Shown: in pieces, positions 10,829-20,521 of the stretch
Numbering within the stretch: the first letter of the stretch is position 1
Layout of the letters: each line of letters begins with the position of its first letter
Source: Chara braunii
Taxonomy: Eukaryota; Streptophyta; Charophyceae; Charales; Characeae
Reading direction: 5' to 3'
Assembly: GCA_003427395.1 (NCBI GenBank)
Contig: BFEA01000721.1
Span: 238,894-261,126 of the forward strand
Length of the DNA stretch: 22,233 bases
The notes under the pieces: generated by a model
The model's database searches: none
The model's input: only the letters and a program-made list of their open reading frames with translations
What the model was told of the DNA's origin: nothing
Made by a program: the position numbers and the translations under genes

Positions 10829-12990
10829 TGTCGGTCAACTGGGGCAGTAAGACCCTGGGGTGGTGGATGAACCATAACGGCGGCAGATCCCCGGAGCGGC
10901 CTGGGGTCACCTGGCGCCCGCTGGAGGTCCCATCCGGGTCTTGGGGATCCAATTGTCGGCCGCAGGAGAACCTGAGAGCAATGATTAATGGATAATGGAC
11001 CCGGCGCTCCAAAAGCTGGCCTCATGGACAGACAAAACACACTTCACTCTCTGGTAGGGCTCTTGTTATTAACAACGTGGGGCTCGCACCTCTTTGGTAT
11101 AAGTCGGCTAGCTTCGAGATTGCTGAGACAGCGGGTTGCCGCATTCCTGTGGCGAGGGAATTATGAAACACAGAATGTGATCAGTAGGGTCACATGGGAG
11201 GCAATCGTTCAGCCTAAGGCACACGAAGGCTTGGGGATTCTCGACCCGGCCCTGCAGTGGCTAAAACGTTTAATCTGCACACCCGATCTTCCATGGGAAT
11301 ATCTAGCATTAGAGCAAATAGCAAGACTGCCCCCTGAATCCCAACCTTCCACGCATCCCCTTGTTTGGCTGGACGGCGTGTCTTGGGCAGTTCCCAGGCC
11401 CTCCCGTAGGCCGGGTGTACACTCGGACCGCGCGGCAGCCCGCACAGATCTTAAAAAAGATAACTGATCCAGGACTGGCGGCGGCTCCCCCTCCCGGACA
11501 GACCAGCGCCCAGTTGGTGGGAGGGGGTGCTCCGCCAACCATTGTTCGGGAATCTTTGGATAACGGACCGACTGGGAGATTTTTCACAAGCTCCGGAAGA
11601 CCATGGAACTCTTGGGTCAAGCACGGGGTCCACAAAGTGGAACACATATGGGACAACACACGTAACGATTGGATAACGGAAGCCCGACTCAGAAGTAAAT
11701 TGCCACACTGCCACTGAATTGGGGAAAATCTCGAAGAGGTTATTTTCTCCCTCCCTTTAGCATGGACGCGAATATTGCGACGTGGCCCACGGCTTCTGGA
11801 GGGAGATTGGGTGGCAATAGATGGAGACGAGGCTCGTGTTGGTCAAGTGTTGTCGTCTAGCCGACAGAAAGAGCTGGTGAATCTGTTCTGTAGGACCAAC
11901 CAGAACCGGCTGGTACGCGGGGTCCCGGATGAGGTGTTCTGGCTCCCGAAGGCAGGTATGCACAGGGTGAGAATGCTGAAGGAGGGGGATTACTGTTTAG
12001 TCTTCAGGCCCAAGCTACCTATTCAAAATCTCCCCATTGACCCGGGAGAATGGAGGTGGCGGATCCCCTCGCGAGACCCACGTCCCCGATACCGGTACCT
12101 GCACGACTTGGGGGTTAAGGCCACGTACATGATGTTAAGATCCCAAATCAACTTGAAAGATCGCATTGTGGACCGATGGGCGAAGCATCTGAACGTACCA
12201 TTGGAGGCACTGAGACCAATTAAATAGTTTAAAGAAGCCAAGTGCAAACCTGCTAAACTGGCCTCGCTGCAATGGCAAATTGCCCATCGCTGCCTCCCCA
12301 CAAACGCATGGCTCATCGATCACTCGAGCCTGGAACAGAAAGGCACTGCCCTCCGATGGTGCGTGGCTTGCCTGGAGGGTTTTTCCGTCCCACAAGGTAA
12401 ATGAAACAATTGAACATCTTTTCTTGCAATGTCCAGCCTTAACACTCGTCTGGCGATGGTGGGCAAGAATCTGGGCAGCCCTCGAAACTGACACAGGCTG
12501 GCCATGGGAGTGGAGAGCCCTGCTGTGTGGACATTGGACTGCCCAAGTTTCGGTTTTCACCTCTAACCTATTTTCGATTGGTAGGAAAGCGGTATTGTGG
12601 GCCATCTGGAGGCGCCGTTGCATACTGACCATTGATGGCACACATATGGGGAGAGGCGAGATAACAAAGATGATCAAGGACACAATTGAGACAACAATCA
12701 GGGCTTGATGGACAGGACTAGTACAGTTGACAAAGCTCTACCTGAATGAATTCTGCATGGACTGGCTGGGAGGGGAACGCGGGGGGAGGATAGCAAGGTT
12801 CCAATGGGATGGCTAGCACCTGGACGACGACCAGCGATTGGAAGCCAGGCAGACAAATTTTCAACTCTGTTTTAATGATTGGACCACGATCCCTGACAAT
12901 ATCCCCCTCCTCCCTTCCACAGATTTCCCAGACCCTTTCCCCCTCCCTAATCACACATTGATGGAATTAAGTTGGTATGGTAAGGAGTAG
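10829..12990 (+). pseudogene. LINE ORF2 fragment: reverse transcriptase end and zf-RVT domain
   Basis: Open pieces in shifting frames read VNWGSKTLGWWMNHNGG, LLLLTTWGSHLFGISRLASR, QRVAAFLWRGNYETQNVIS and AHEGLGILDPALQWLKR, typical of the region after the LINE catalytic box, then QNRLVRGVPDEVFWLPKAG and a zinc-binding segment: WQIAHRCLPTNAWLIDHSSL, CVACLEG, ETIEHLFLQCPALTLVWRWW (C-x2-C and H-x3-C ligands). Stops occur at 10987-10989, 12225-12227, 12706-12708 and 12814-12816. Frameshifts lie near 11050, 11400 and 12375. The last recognisable piece, LMELSWYGKE, ends near 12990. In an intact element this protein nicks the target and primes reverse transcription; this copy is dead. Confidence 0.85.
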
Positions 12991-13313
12991 GGAGTGGAGA
13001 CAGACCGCGCAAACTGGGCAGGAGTGAAGCTTGATAGCTGGGCTGTAGGAAGGACGGATGGGGCTCCTATTTCCGGCCGGCCCCTGCAATAAGGTGTCCC
13101 ATCCTCATCTTTCCAACTGCCACCTACCAAACCCTCCCCTGTGCCGGCTTGAGCAGGATCCTGGATTGGCATAGGCAGAAGTCAATAAGTCACAATCTAT
13201 CCCATAATCTGTGCAGTCAATCCCCTGGGCTCCAGGGCCATCAATGCTGACAGGTCCCTGGTTCATCTTCCTGATTCATTTTCTCCAACAAATTTGGGTT
13301 ACCTGATGTTGAA

Positions 13314-13453
13314 GGGACGCTGGACCCGGTTTCCAGCAGGTGAAGCTCCCCACCAATAGATGGAGCCTCCCCTAGGGTGATAGTGGTGTCTGCTCTTACC
13401 TCACTATCACCTGTGCGGGATTGCTTTTCAAAAAAAAAAAAAAAAAAAAAAAA
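13314..13453 (+). repeat. LINE 3' tail with conserved hairpin and poly(A)
   Basis: The segment gacgctggacccggtttccagcaggtg recurs at 17670 (plus) and at 20606-20658 (minus). It forms a hairpin GCTGGA-CCCGGTT-TCCAGC. A second perfect inverted repeat, ggtgatagtg/cactatcacc (13376-13385 and 13402-13411), precedes the A run and is absent from the other two copies. Confidence 0.75.
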
Positions 13454-13456
13454 GAG

Positions 13457-13485
13457 TATCTGACTGCAAGTACAAGAAAGTCAGA
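13457..13485 (+). repeat. 29-bp hairpin repeat, copy 1
   Basis: The sequence is tatctgactgcaagtacaag followed by aaagtcaga, identical to 14592-14620. Its ends, tctgact and agtcaga, are complementary, giving a 7-bp stem. It sits between the LINE poly(A) and another A run. Confidence 0.9.
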
Positions 13486-14219
13486 AAAAAAAGGAGCTTT
13501 TGCTATGATCTTGGTTGTCTGACGAATTTTATCGCCACTCACACACACAGTCTCATACATGCCCATACATGCATAAGAGATGGGGAGAGAGGAGACAGAG
13601 TCCAAACTGCACACAGACGAAAATAAGCAGCGGAAGACAATCATGCACAGATGGGGAGAAGGCACACAGTGTTTCTCACTCTCTGGCGAAACTCCCAACA
13701 ACCAATCACAAGTAAGAACCAGCGAAGATCACAATTGGAATTGCACTGATGATGAGCCAACTCAAACAATTATCGTAACAGAGTTTGTTCCACGGTCTCG
13801 CCACTCTCATAATTCACACCCCACTCTCTATCCTACACCCAATTAGTAGCGCCACATCAGAATGGCCTCCCAGAGGCCAGCGCCAACCACCCCGATGGCG
13901 AACAGGTCCTGCGATGAAGTCTTCAGTGCCGCTGGACAACTCCGACAAAGGAACAGGCAGCTATGGCTGCCACCACCCACGAGTACACAGTGTAGAGCCT
14001 CGATGTAGCCCGGCCAGGCGCAGATACCCCAGGGGTAGATGCGCTGAGGATGCCCCAGCTATGGCAGACTCAAACTGGGCCGGCTATGGCTGCTGTCAAC
14101 AGCGAGGTCTCAGGATGCCGCCTGCAGACCGTCACCGCCACCAACTTGCTTGGCTTCTCCAACGCTGCTTCGCGAGAAATGAACTGCCAAAAGTCCTGAA
14201 CCGATGGGCCTAACCTATC

Positions 14220-14375
14220 TATAGACTACACTAGACCTAGACCGGACTGACTGACCGACCGGTACCGTTGCTGTTTCGGCCTTCCGGCCTCTACCGGACC
14301 CGGCTATAGGCTATAGGACCGTCTATCAGTATAGGCCACTTAGGGCCTGTCTGTCCTAGGGGTAGCCCGGGTCTT
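14220..14375. repeat. GGCC/CCGG-rich palindromic repeat
   Basis: Many short inverted repeats built on ggcc, accgg and tatagg. The part ggccacttagggcctgtctg resembles the reverse complement of about 21885-21935 (gggcctttaggccctgatg), suggesting one repeat family in opposite orientations. Confidence 0.45.
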
Positions 14376-14591
14376 CTATTCGCAGTTAGGGTAGTAGCAG
14401 GAAATTCAGTTAGTGTTAGGGCTATATTTTCCCGAATTTGCAGATCTGTCCGTCACGAATTTCCTCACAGTTAGGTCTCTCGGTTAGCCCTCAGCTAAAC
14501 AAAATTACGAATCTAACCCTACCGGTTAGTGTATAGCCTCGCAGTCAATCTCGGCAGTCAGAATCAGCAAGTCATTGCACTTTTCTAAATA

Positions 14592-14687
14592 TATCTGACT
14601 GCAAGTACAAGAAAGTCAGACCTGGATGCACATGACCGCAATCGCATCCAGATGTCAGGAAAAAAAGTCGTAGTGTGAGTATGCCCT
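14592..14687 (+). repeat. 29-bp repeat copy 2, hairpin and right inverted terminus
   Basis: In order: the 29-bp hairpin repeat (14592-14620); a second hairpin with perfect 8-bp arms ctggatgc (14622-14629) and gcatccag (14644-14651); an A run; and tagtgtgagtatgccct (14671-14687), the inverse of 10795-10811. Terminal inverted repeat plus subterminal hairpins is the layout of many non-autonomous DNA transposons. Confidence 0.6.
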
Positions 14688-15205
14688 GAAGCAGCACAGA
14701 GAAATCCCACACTCTTTTGAGTCTTTTCTTTACCTCTGCCAGAGTTGGGAAATTACAGTGTAATGGTCTGTCCCTGAAGAAATAGGTGGTGAGACCCAGG
14801 GTCAGCGAGTCCCATAAATCTTAGTTTTCTTTTGCCTGCGTGGGAAAGGAAAAGGGAAAAAAAAAAAAAAGCTTCTGTACTGCAATGATGTCGGGCAGGG
14901 TAGTCTAGGAGGTCGTGCTCAGTCTTCCTCTGCAATACATCCTACAGCAAAGACGATCACATTCTGAAACTTGTTGTTTGCTTTTTTTTACTTCTCGTTC
15001 GTTTGAGGAATGAATCTTGCCCAGATGTCGACGTCGACGGGGCGCAGCGATACCGGGAGCGCTGCGCACCGGAAGCATCAATCATCAATCAAGGTAACCG
15101 CCACGAAGAGGAGCCGCGCGCGCTGGAAAACTGCATGCAGCAAGGAAAATAGCGCGCGCGCGCTCGACGATTGCACGCGATTGGGTGCGCGCCCTGAGCT
15201 GAAAA

Positions 15206-15248
15206 TTGGACCACCGGTGGTCTATGTCGAGGAGCTGAGGTGGTCCAA
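15206..15248. repeat. 10-bp perfect inverted repeat
   Basis: ttggaccacc (15206-15215) and ggtggtccaa (15239-15248) with a 23-base loop. No known function. Confidence 0.8.
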
Positions 15249-15950
15249 ATTTCAGATCAAATGGTCGAGCTGATTATGATATATCGAAGATCTAGGGCGC
15301 TCCATGAAATTCGAGTGTGTCGGGCGATGAGGACGACGGGGGCAGGGGACTGCGCCTAGCACACGCGCCGTGAGCCTAGGTCCTGGTCTTCGCCACGTCA
15401 CCGGTTGATGTGTCCAGGGGACCGCCCCGTTTCACGGGGTCCACGCAAGATTCCCGCGCCGCCACGTAGTAAGGTGAAGTGGCAACAAGACGCTTGAGGG
15501 AGATCGCAGTGAAGATAGCCCAAGGTGACATGGAAGTGTGTAATTCATAGTCTGAAGTACACCAAGCTTGCAGATCGGAGTTATCACAGCATGGAGCGTG
15601 GTCCGTCATCAACCTCGAGTTCGTCAACACTATCAGCAAGTCGTCATCAAGATTACTAGTCATCATCACTTGCGGTAAGGCGATCGTCATCAATACAATG
15701 GATAATTAGTTGACATCCTCATCATCATTGCAGCTCTATGGGTGTTTAGTCATTACTATAGTGATTTTCACCATCTGTAGTATCACGATCATCAGCACTA
15801 TCATCCTCATAGCTATCATTTGTTGTATTACGATCATTTAGGTCAGCAATTAATATTTCTTTTGGGCAGCTTCATTAGCATGCTCACCCTCATTACAATT
15901 TTTTTCATTAGCCGTAATTCATCTGTAGGCGACGCCACTACTATCTTTAG

Positions 15951-16046
15951 GCTACTGCTTCACTCAAATAGTCATCCATAACACTTCCATCATCATCGGC
16001 TGCTGCTTCACTCAAATAGTCATCAATAACACTTCCATCATCATCA
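15951..16046. repeat. 48-bp tandem duplication (codes a 16-residue acidic repeat on minus)
   Basis: Copies 15951-15998 and 15999-16046 differ at three or so positions. The period is a multiple of three, and the minus frame is open through both copies. Confidence 0.9.
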
Positions 16047-16135
16047 CTACCATCATCAATAGTAATATCATCGGAAAACGTTTTAGTCTCAGGGTACCGT
16101 TTTCGGCTACCCAATTATCCAATAGTCATTAATAT

Positions 16136-16240
16136 TTACATCCTGATTAGCTATATCTTGATTACCTACATCTAGATTACCTATATCTTGATTACCTATC
16201 TCCCGATTACCTACTTCTTGATTACTTACTTCTTGATTAC
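16136..16240. repeat. 15-bp minisatellite, seven units (codes pentapeptides on minus)
   Basis: Seven imperfect units of ctatatcttgattac. Most differences between units are synonymous or conservative on the minus strand (GNQDI, GNLDV, GNREI, SNQEV, ANQDV). Confidence 0.9.
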
Positions 16241-16397
16241 TACTATTTGTAGTAGTAATTTCAGACATAACGTTTTCATGTTGGGATTGTTTAGTAATTT
16301 CACCACTAGGTTTTGCCCTGCATGTTCCCCCTGATTGGGGTAAGGTGAATTTTCTTTATTTCGTTTTTTCATGAGTTTCTTTTTCCTAATTGGGTAT

Positions 16398-16438
16398 TTT
16401 GAACATTGAATTTTGCAGATTTGAACATTGAATTTTGC
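16398..16438. repeat. 22-bp tandem duplication causing a frameshift in the minus-strand relic
   Basis: tttgaacattgaattttgc occurs at 16398-16416 and 16420-16438. Twenty-two is not a multiple of three, so the duplication itself moves the frame of the overlapping decayed gene. Confidence 0.85.
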
Positions 16439-17669
16439 GGACGCTTTAGTGGGGATAGGACTTCGGAGGTTATGGCTGGAACTTTGGTAGGCAGGGGTTT
16501 TTTGAGACTCCAGGGTACAGACATACGGTAGTTACCCACAGCGGGTCTGAGATCCGTCTGGCCTAAGTTAGGGAACAAGCCAAGGGAAGGACGGTAGGAC
16601 TGTCAGCCTGGGCTCCTCCTGGCCTTGGGTAAGCTAGGGGAAGGAGAGATAGGGCTGGCCAGTTGGGGGTATAGACTACTAGTTAGCTGTCCCCGAAAAA
16701 TTAACCCTGGGGTCTGTTATAGGGGAACCTTATTCTACAGGGGTGTTGCATGGTGGGAGGCAGTAGCCCTATTGGGAGTAGGGCAGATTGGGGATTGTCT
16801 GAGTCTGGGGACGGGGNTGGAGAGTTGGTCACCTTCAACCCCAGCGGGGGCAGACAGGGACAAGGGGTGGGCAAAGGCAGCCTCTAGGAGGGGATTGGTT
16901 GCCTTCGCGGATGTGGTGGAGGGAGGGGAGGGGATCTGTTCTATGTTGGGGCCGAGGGATTTTCCTCGGTGGAGGCAGCATGAGACAGGGTACAGTGGGT
17001 ATGGATTGGTTTGAGCTGTGACCAATGGAAGCGTATTCTTTTCATGATCTAATAAACTCGATGCGTCAAAAAAGATCTGATAATTTCGATACAGTTCAAT
17101 ACTTCAAAACCAGCCACCTGCTGCTTTACAATCTTGGCAGCACCTGGTCTTCCTCTTTATTTGGGATATAGGAATTCAGGGATCGTCGAACCTAGACTGA
17201 TAACTGCTGAAGTTGCTTTGTTCTGTGCTCCTGGATTGCCGATGCCAGAACGACGCTGGCCGGAGCTGGGGCATAGCCCTGTAACCTGTAATTGGCAGGG
17301 GTTTGCTGAGGGAGGAAAGCAAGCCAATGGTGAACCAGGGGGGGCTACCTTGACAACTTATGGGGTGGGGTTAGTCTGGGTAGTGAGAAGAGATCAGCTA
17401 TGGCAGTGGGGGGATAGGTTTGTCTTGTTCCAGAGTTGCAATATCCTGGTAAGGGAGGGCTTGGAGCTGTTCAGGATTAGGAGTCCAGCATGGCTGACTC
17501 AGCATGAGTAGTTATATACTTTTGTCATCACTGGCATCATTAGTAACATCAGCATTAGAATTTTCGAAGGTTTCTGATTTCGTAAGTGCTTGAAGCATTC
17601 TATTCTCAGGTTTTTCTCAGCCGAAGCCGGATAATGGCCCCGGTATTACAAACTGATGTATGTTCATAT

Positions 17670-17730
17670 GGGACGCTGGGCCCGGTTCCCAGCAGGTGCT
17701 GCTCCCCATGAATAGACTGGAGCTTCTTTC

Positions 17731-17774
<44 letters not shown>
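17670..17774 (+). mobile_element. SINE-like or short LINE-tail copy with a 39-base poly(A)
   Basis: gacgctgggcccggttccca and the following bases match the LINE 3' UTR at 13314-13367. The hairpin is GCTGGG-CCCGGTT-CCCAGC. About 45 bases later an uninterrupted A run (17736-17774) ends the copy. Its 5' end is unclear. The 5-bp stem with 7-base loop also resembles a tRNA T-arm, so a tRNA-derived SINE is an alternative. Confidence 0.65.
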
Positions 17775-17776
<2 letters not shown>

Positions 17777-17824
17777 CTTCTCGTTTGTTTGTTACGAGTC
17801 CCCTGCCAACGAGGCAGGGTGGAG

Positions 17825-18240
17825 TCCGTGATCTGGGCTGGCTGTGTTTCCCCAGAGGATTGTAATCCTGATGTATCCACCCATTTTCACGGGCGAATCC
17901 GTGTTTCCGTTTCTTTTTTTCTTTTTTTTTTCTGTTTTTGGAATCTGACAATCTGAATCCGCGATCTGCTGGGGCTGTGTTCCCTCAAAGGATTGTAACC
18001 CTCATCACACTGGCACTTAGAGGAACGTATCCAGCCATTTTCACGGCCGAATACGTCTTTCTGTTTTTTTTTTTTTTGTGTGTGTGTTTTTGGAATCTGA
18101 CAACCTGGCCACAGGGCTGAGATGCCCTCACTGAGGGCACATTCACACTACCACTTCCAAGAATGTATACAACTGCAATCACGGCCAGAGCATGGTTTCC
18201 TTTTCTTTTTTTTTTTAGTTTCAGGGCCGCGACCTTTTTT
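17825..18240 (+). repeat. Three-copy T-rich tandem array
   Basis: Unit A (17825-17957) and unit B (17958-18110) both start tccg-gatctg, share ggattgtaaccct-like and ccattttcacgggcgaat-like blocks, a poly(T) run and tttttggaatctgacaa. Unit C (18111-18240) shares tcacact-cactt and tcacggcc with B plus T runs. In unit B, acgtatccagcc and ggccgaatacgt form an imperfect hairpin. Confidence 0.7.
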
Positions 18241-18593
18241 TTTTTTTCTCCCCATGAGAGTACCATAAAGAAATGGAGTGGGACCCAGGCTCGACAAACT
18301 AGGAGAGCAGTGAAATTCAGGGTCGGCAAAAACAGGCTTGGATGGCTTCATATCCATTCTGGGGGGCATCAGTCCCGTTCCTTTTCGCCCGGCAAGTCGT
18401 AGGAATACATCAAACTTTCACACACTCACGCTTCCTTCCGTCTGGCTGAAGGACCGCTGAACAACATTCATTACTCCTTTGTCTATGAGGATTGACTGCC
18501 TGCTTGCCTTTCTTCTAGGAACCCTCTCCGCTACGGTTGATGTCCGAAGCTGTCATCTACGGCCATCAACGCAAGATTGCTACAGAGGATAGG

Positions 18594-18708
18594 CTACCAT
18601 CTTCTCCCAAATAGAACGCCGGGTCATAATATTTGAATTTTTGGCACAACTTTCATCCCAGATACGGCGATAATTACCTGGCGTTCTATTGGGAGGTGAA
18701 GACGGTAG
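18594..18708. mobile_element. Hairpin MITE, copy 1
   Basis: Left arm ctaccatcttctcccaaata (continuing gaacgccgggt) and right arm tggcgttctattgggaggtg (continuing aagacggtag) are near-complete reverse complements over about 35 bases with a central loop of about 40. It lies about 175 bases before the third kinase exon, inside the intron. No target duplication longer than two or three bases is evident. Confidence 0.65.
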
Positions 18709-18884
18709 GCAACTTCAGTTTGGATTTGGGGGAAGAGGGGATGACATTTGCCTCTTGATCTGGTATCCTTACATTTGCGGACACTAGAATCATACTACAC
18801 GCTCTGTTTGCTCTGTCTTTCTATTGTTGGTTTTCGTCCTTGCTCTTTCTTCTAAGACTTGTCTTTTTCCGTTTGTTTTTGCAG

Positions 18885-18957
18885 CTTTGGGGTGTTGTTG
18901 AATGAACTCGTTACTGGCGTTCCTCCATACATAGACAAGCAATTGACACCGGTCCAG
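18885..18957 (+). CDS. Protein kinase exon: helix F to LTPVQ loop
   Basis: The acceptor tract gtttgtttttgcag leads into C, which completes AGC (Ser) with the previous exon: DVY-SFGVLLNELVTGVPPYIDK followed by QLTPVQ. The donor is CAG|GTGAGT, phase 0. SFGVLLNELVTG-PPY is the helix F region, and LTPVQ closely matches the LTPLQAA/LTPVQAA motif of plant Raf-like (group C MAPKKK, STY/HT1-type) kinases, the best clue to subfamily. The next exon (normally A-x-x-V-x-x-x-LRP-x-IP) was not found before the window end. Confidence 0.92.
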
Positions 18958-19160
18958 GTGAGTTCCCCTTTTGCTTTTCATCTTTTTCTGAGTTTTCAAC
19001 TTTTCACAACTTTTCAGAACTTTTCAGTCATTTTGTGAAAGGAAGTCTAAGGAGGAAGAATTTGTATTCTTGGCAGGGGAACCACAGCCTAAGGACAGTT
19101 TCTTGAGACCTCTGTTTTCCCAGTTCTCTCCGGCTTCTGCAGAACCTTTGCTGCCACACC

Positions 19161-19307
19161 CTACGGTCTCCCCCCAAATACAACACAATGCATGGTCATT
19201 ATGTGCCTGTACCTGATGAGAAAATTGCTCCAACTCCATAAATATTAAATATTAATACATATAGACTATTATAATTACAATGCGTTCTATAAGGGGGAAG
19301 ACGGTAG
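19161..19307. mobile_element. Hairpin MITE, copy 2
   Basis: Left arm ctacggtctccccccaaata and right arm atgcgttctataagggggaa (continuing gacggtag) match the arms of copy 1 and each other (about 23 of 30 bases by eye). The AT-rich middle is about 80 bases. Similarity continues past the right arm (gtagtacc, then ggtggtggagtcatagca) into the piece at 20545-20575. Confidence 0.6.
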
Positions 19308-19397
19308 TACCGGGTGGTGGAGTCATAGCACTTCATCTTGAGAGTTCCTGCTGTGTACATCCTCTTTGTTCCCAAATACTTCTTTGTGCAAGGAAGA

Positions 19398-19576
19398 TGA
19401 GCAATAGCGAACCTCAGCAATCAAACAGCATCATGCATATGAGTCCAGATAGTCGTGACGTCGAACCAACAGCAGAATTGCATCACGAGTTTCACCAAAT
19501 AAGAACACACCAAGAGTTCATAATTGACAATGCTGAAATAGTCCCATCATCATCATCAACGAAGAACCAAAGTTGA
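19398..19576 (+). other. Small ORF of unknown nature
   Basis: A 59-codon open stretch starting MSNSEPQQSNSIMHM and containing AELHHEFHQIRTHQEFI, hydrophilic and helical in character. No domain is recognised. It may be a gag-like coiled-coil fragment or chance. Confidence 0.2.
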
Positions 19577-20069
19577 TATCCTATCTGGCGCTCGGCGCCC
19601 AGACTACATATGGCAGATCCTATCTAGCCTATACTACAATGCCGAAGTTGACGACAACAGCTCTCCCGAAGTACGAGCAGAGAGCGGCCAATGCTGCACG
19701 CTTCCAGCACCAAGTATGTCTCTCGCCTCACTCACAACCTCGTTCCCGAACACACAGATGCCACTTGCACCCAAGGACCACCCTGCGCCACACCCAGCTT
19801 ACAGCAGCGCAGCGCGGCTATGGCTGCCTGCTCCTTCCGGCTCGCCCGTGAGCGCGTGAGCGCTGGCCAGCAAATACCGCAGCAGCGCTTGCGCAGCATG
19901 CAGCCAGCACCCGAATGACGAATGTGGAGGCATGCCCTTTGCTATATCGAAGTGGCCTGCCTGCGTTCAGTCCCAGGAAGCTTCCAGTAGGCCCCGGTAG
20001 CCTGAGGCCCAGCACGAATGAGAACAGGCCTTGGGGCTGAGGTGGTTGCATGTACCCAACTGCCTTGGC

Positions 20070-20276
20070 CTACCCGTATCCAGCCCAGGGCCTGCTTTCC
20101 ATACATTCACACAGGCGGCCCAGGGCCTGGGTTCTCTCAACCAACTGGCGCTGCGCAACTGCCTGAATTTCCTTGAGTTGCGTGGTGACCGAAATGGAGG
20201 TCCTCAGGCCCTCGTCGTGCCTGCCTTCACTTAGGGCGGCCGACGTGATACTTGGCAGGGCCAAAAAGGGGCTCAT
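20070..20276 (-). other. Possible coiled-coil ORF fragment
   Basis: A 68-codon minus-strand frame with TTQLKEIQAVAQRQLVERTQ and ALGRLCECMES, spaced like a coiled coil. It could be part of a gag-type protein. There is no neighbouring retroelement domain to support this. Confidence 0.25.
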
Positions 20277-20352
20277 AGGGGCATAAGCCTTGCATTTGTC
20301 TTCTGGAACCTTGTGCTCTGAATACAGATATAATTACAATGCCTTAACACCC

Positions 20353-20355
<3 letters not shown>

Positions 20356-20409
<54 letters not shown>
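20356..20409 (+). repeat. Poly(C) run of 54 bases
   Basis: An uninterrupted C homopolymer, by far the longest G/C run in the window. Its true length is uncertain because such runs are hard to sequence. Confidence 0.9.
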
Positions 20410-20521
20410 ACCCCTGTCTTCCCCCCTTTTCCATAATGAAGGGCAGCGTTGGGACACTGCACCTGATTTCCAGTCTTGTTGTTAATAAAAAGAGATTGCC
20501 TTCGGGGGACAAAAAAGACAA

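Larger units (their letters stand above)
10820..13453 (+). mobile_element. 5'-truncated LINE: ORF2 C-terminal half, 3' UTR and poly(A)
   Basis: The order on this strand is end of reverse transcriptase, ORF2 C-terminal region with reverse-transcriptase-type zinc-binding domain, a 3' UTR of about 440 bases and an A run at 13431-13453. Absence of ORF1 and the catalytic core, with presence of the tail, is the usual result of incomplete reverse transcription. Possible target-site repeats are gagctttt at 10812-10819 and 13494-13501. The second lies beyond an interposed 29-bp repeat, so the end structure is not simple. Confidence 0.8.
15376..17515 (-). pseudogene. Decayed minus-strand gene with pentapeptide and acidic 16-residue repeats (unknown family)
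   Basis: From 17025 to about 16420 one frame is open except for a TAG (16735-16737), a TAA (16717-16719) and a TGA (16603-16605), all explainable by C-to-T. It is rich in Pro, Ser and Gln (QIPSPPSTTSAKATNPLLEA, SPISPSPSLPKA, VPWSLKKPLPTKVPAITSEV). After frame changes come YPIRKKKLMKKRNKENSPYP, a run of seven GNQDI-like pentapeptides (16240-16136), two copies of DDDGSVIDDYLSEAAA (16046-15951), a Asp-rich piece with NDSYEDDSADDRDTTDG, and a 105-codon open end (15693-15376) with YYVAARESCVDPVKRGGPLD. A Pro-rich open stretch at 17515-17100 may be its beginning. I do not recognise the family. A disordered part of a transposon protein or of a host retrocopy is possible. Confidence 0.5.
8597..18884 (+). 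other. Kinase intron of 10,288 bases filled with nested repeats
   Basis: It runs from GTGAGTGG to a T-rich acceptor tract ending in tttgtttttgcag at 18884, phase 2 on both sides. It contains the U6-like retrocopy, LINE ORF2 relic, inverted termini, minus-strand decayed gene, SINE-like copy, T-rich tandem array and one MITE. Stretches 8597-9003, 9179-10794, 13506-14591 and 14690-15375 hold nothing I can name beyond short repeats. An N at 10203 lies in a T/G homopolymer junction, a likely sequencing weak point. Confidence 0.85.

Noticed and set aside
14386-14520. Telomere-like gttaggg and aaccct words
   Set aside because: Only isolated words occur, with no tandem TTTAGGG array. They belong to a palindromic low-complexity stretch.
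16625-17014. 129-codon plus-strand frame, Gly- and Trp-rich
   Set aside because: It is antisense to the minus-strand relic, whose frame continues across and beyond it. Its composition reflects the complement of a Pro-rich protein.
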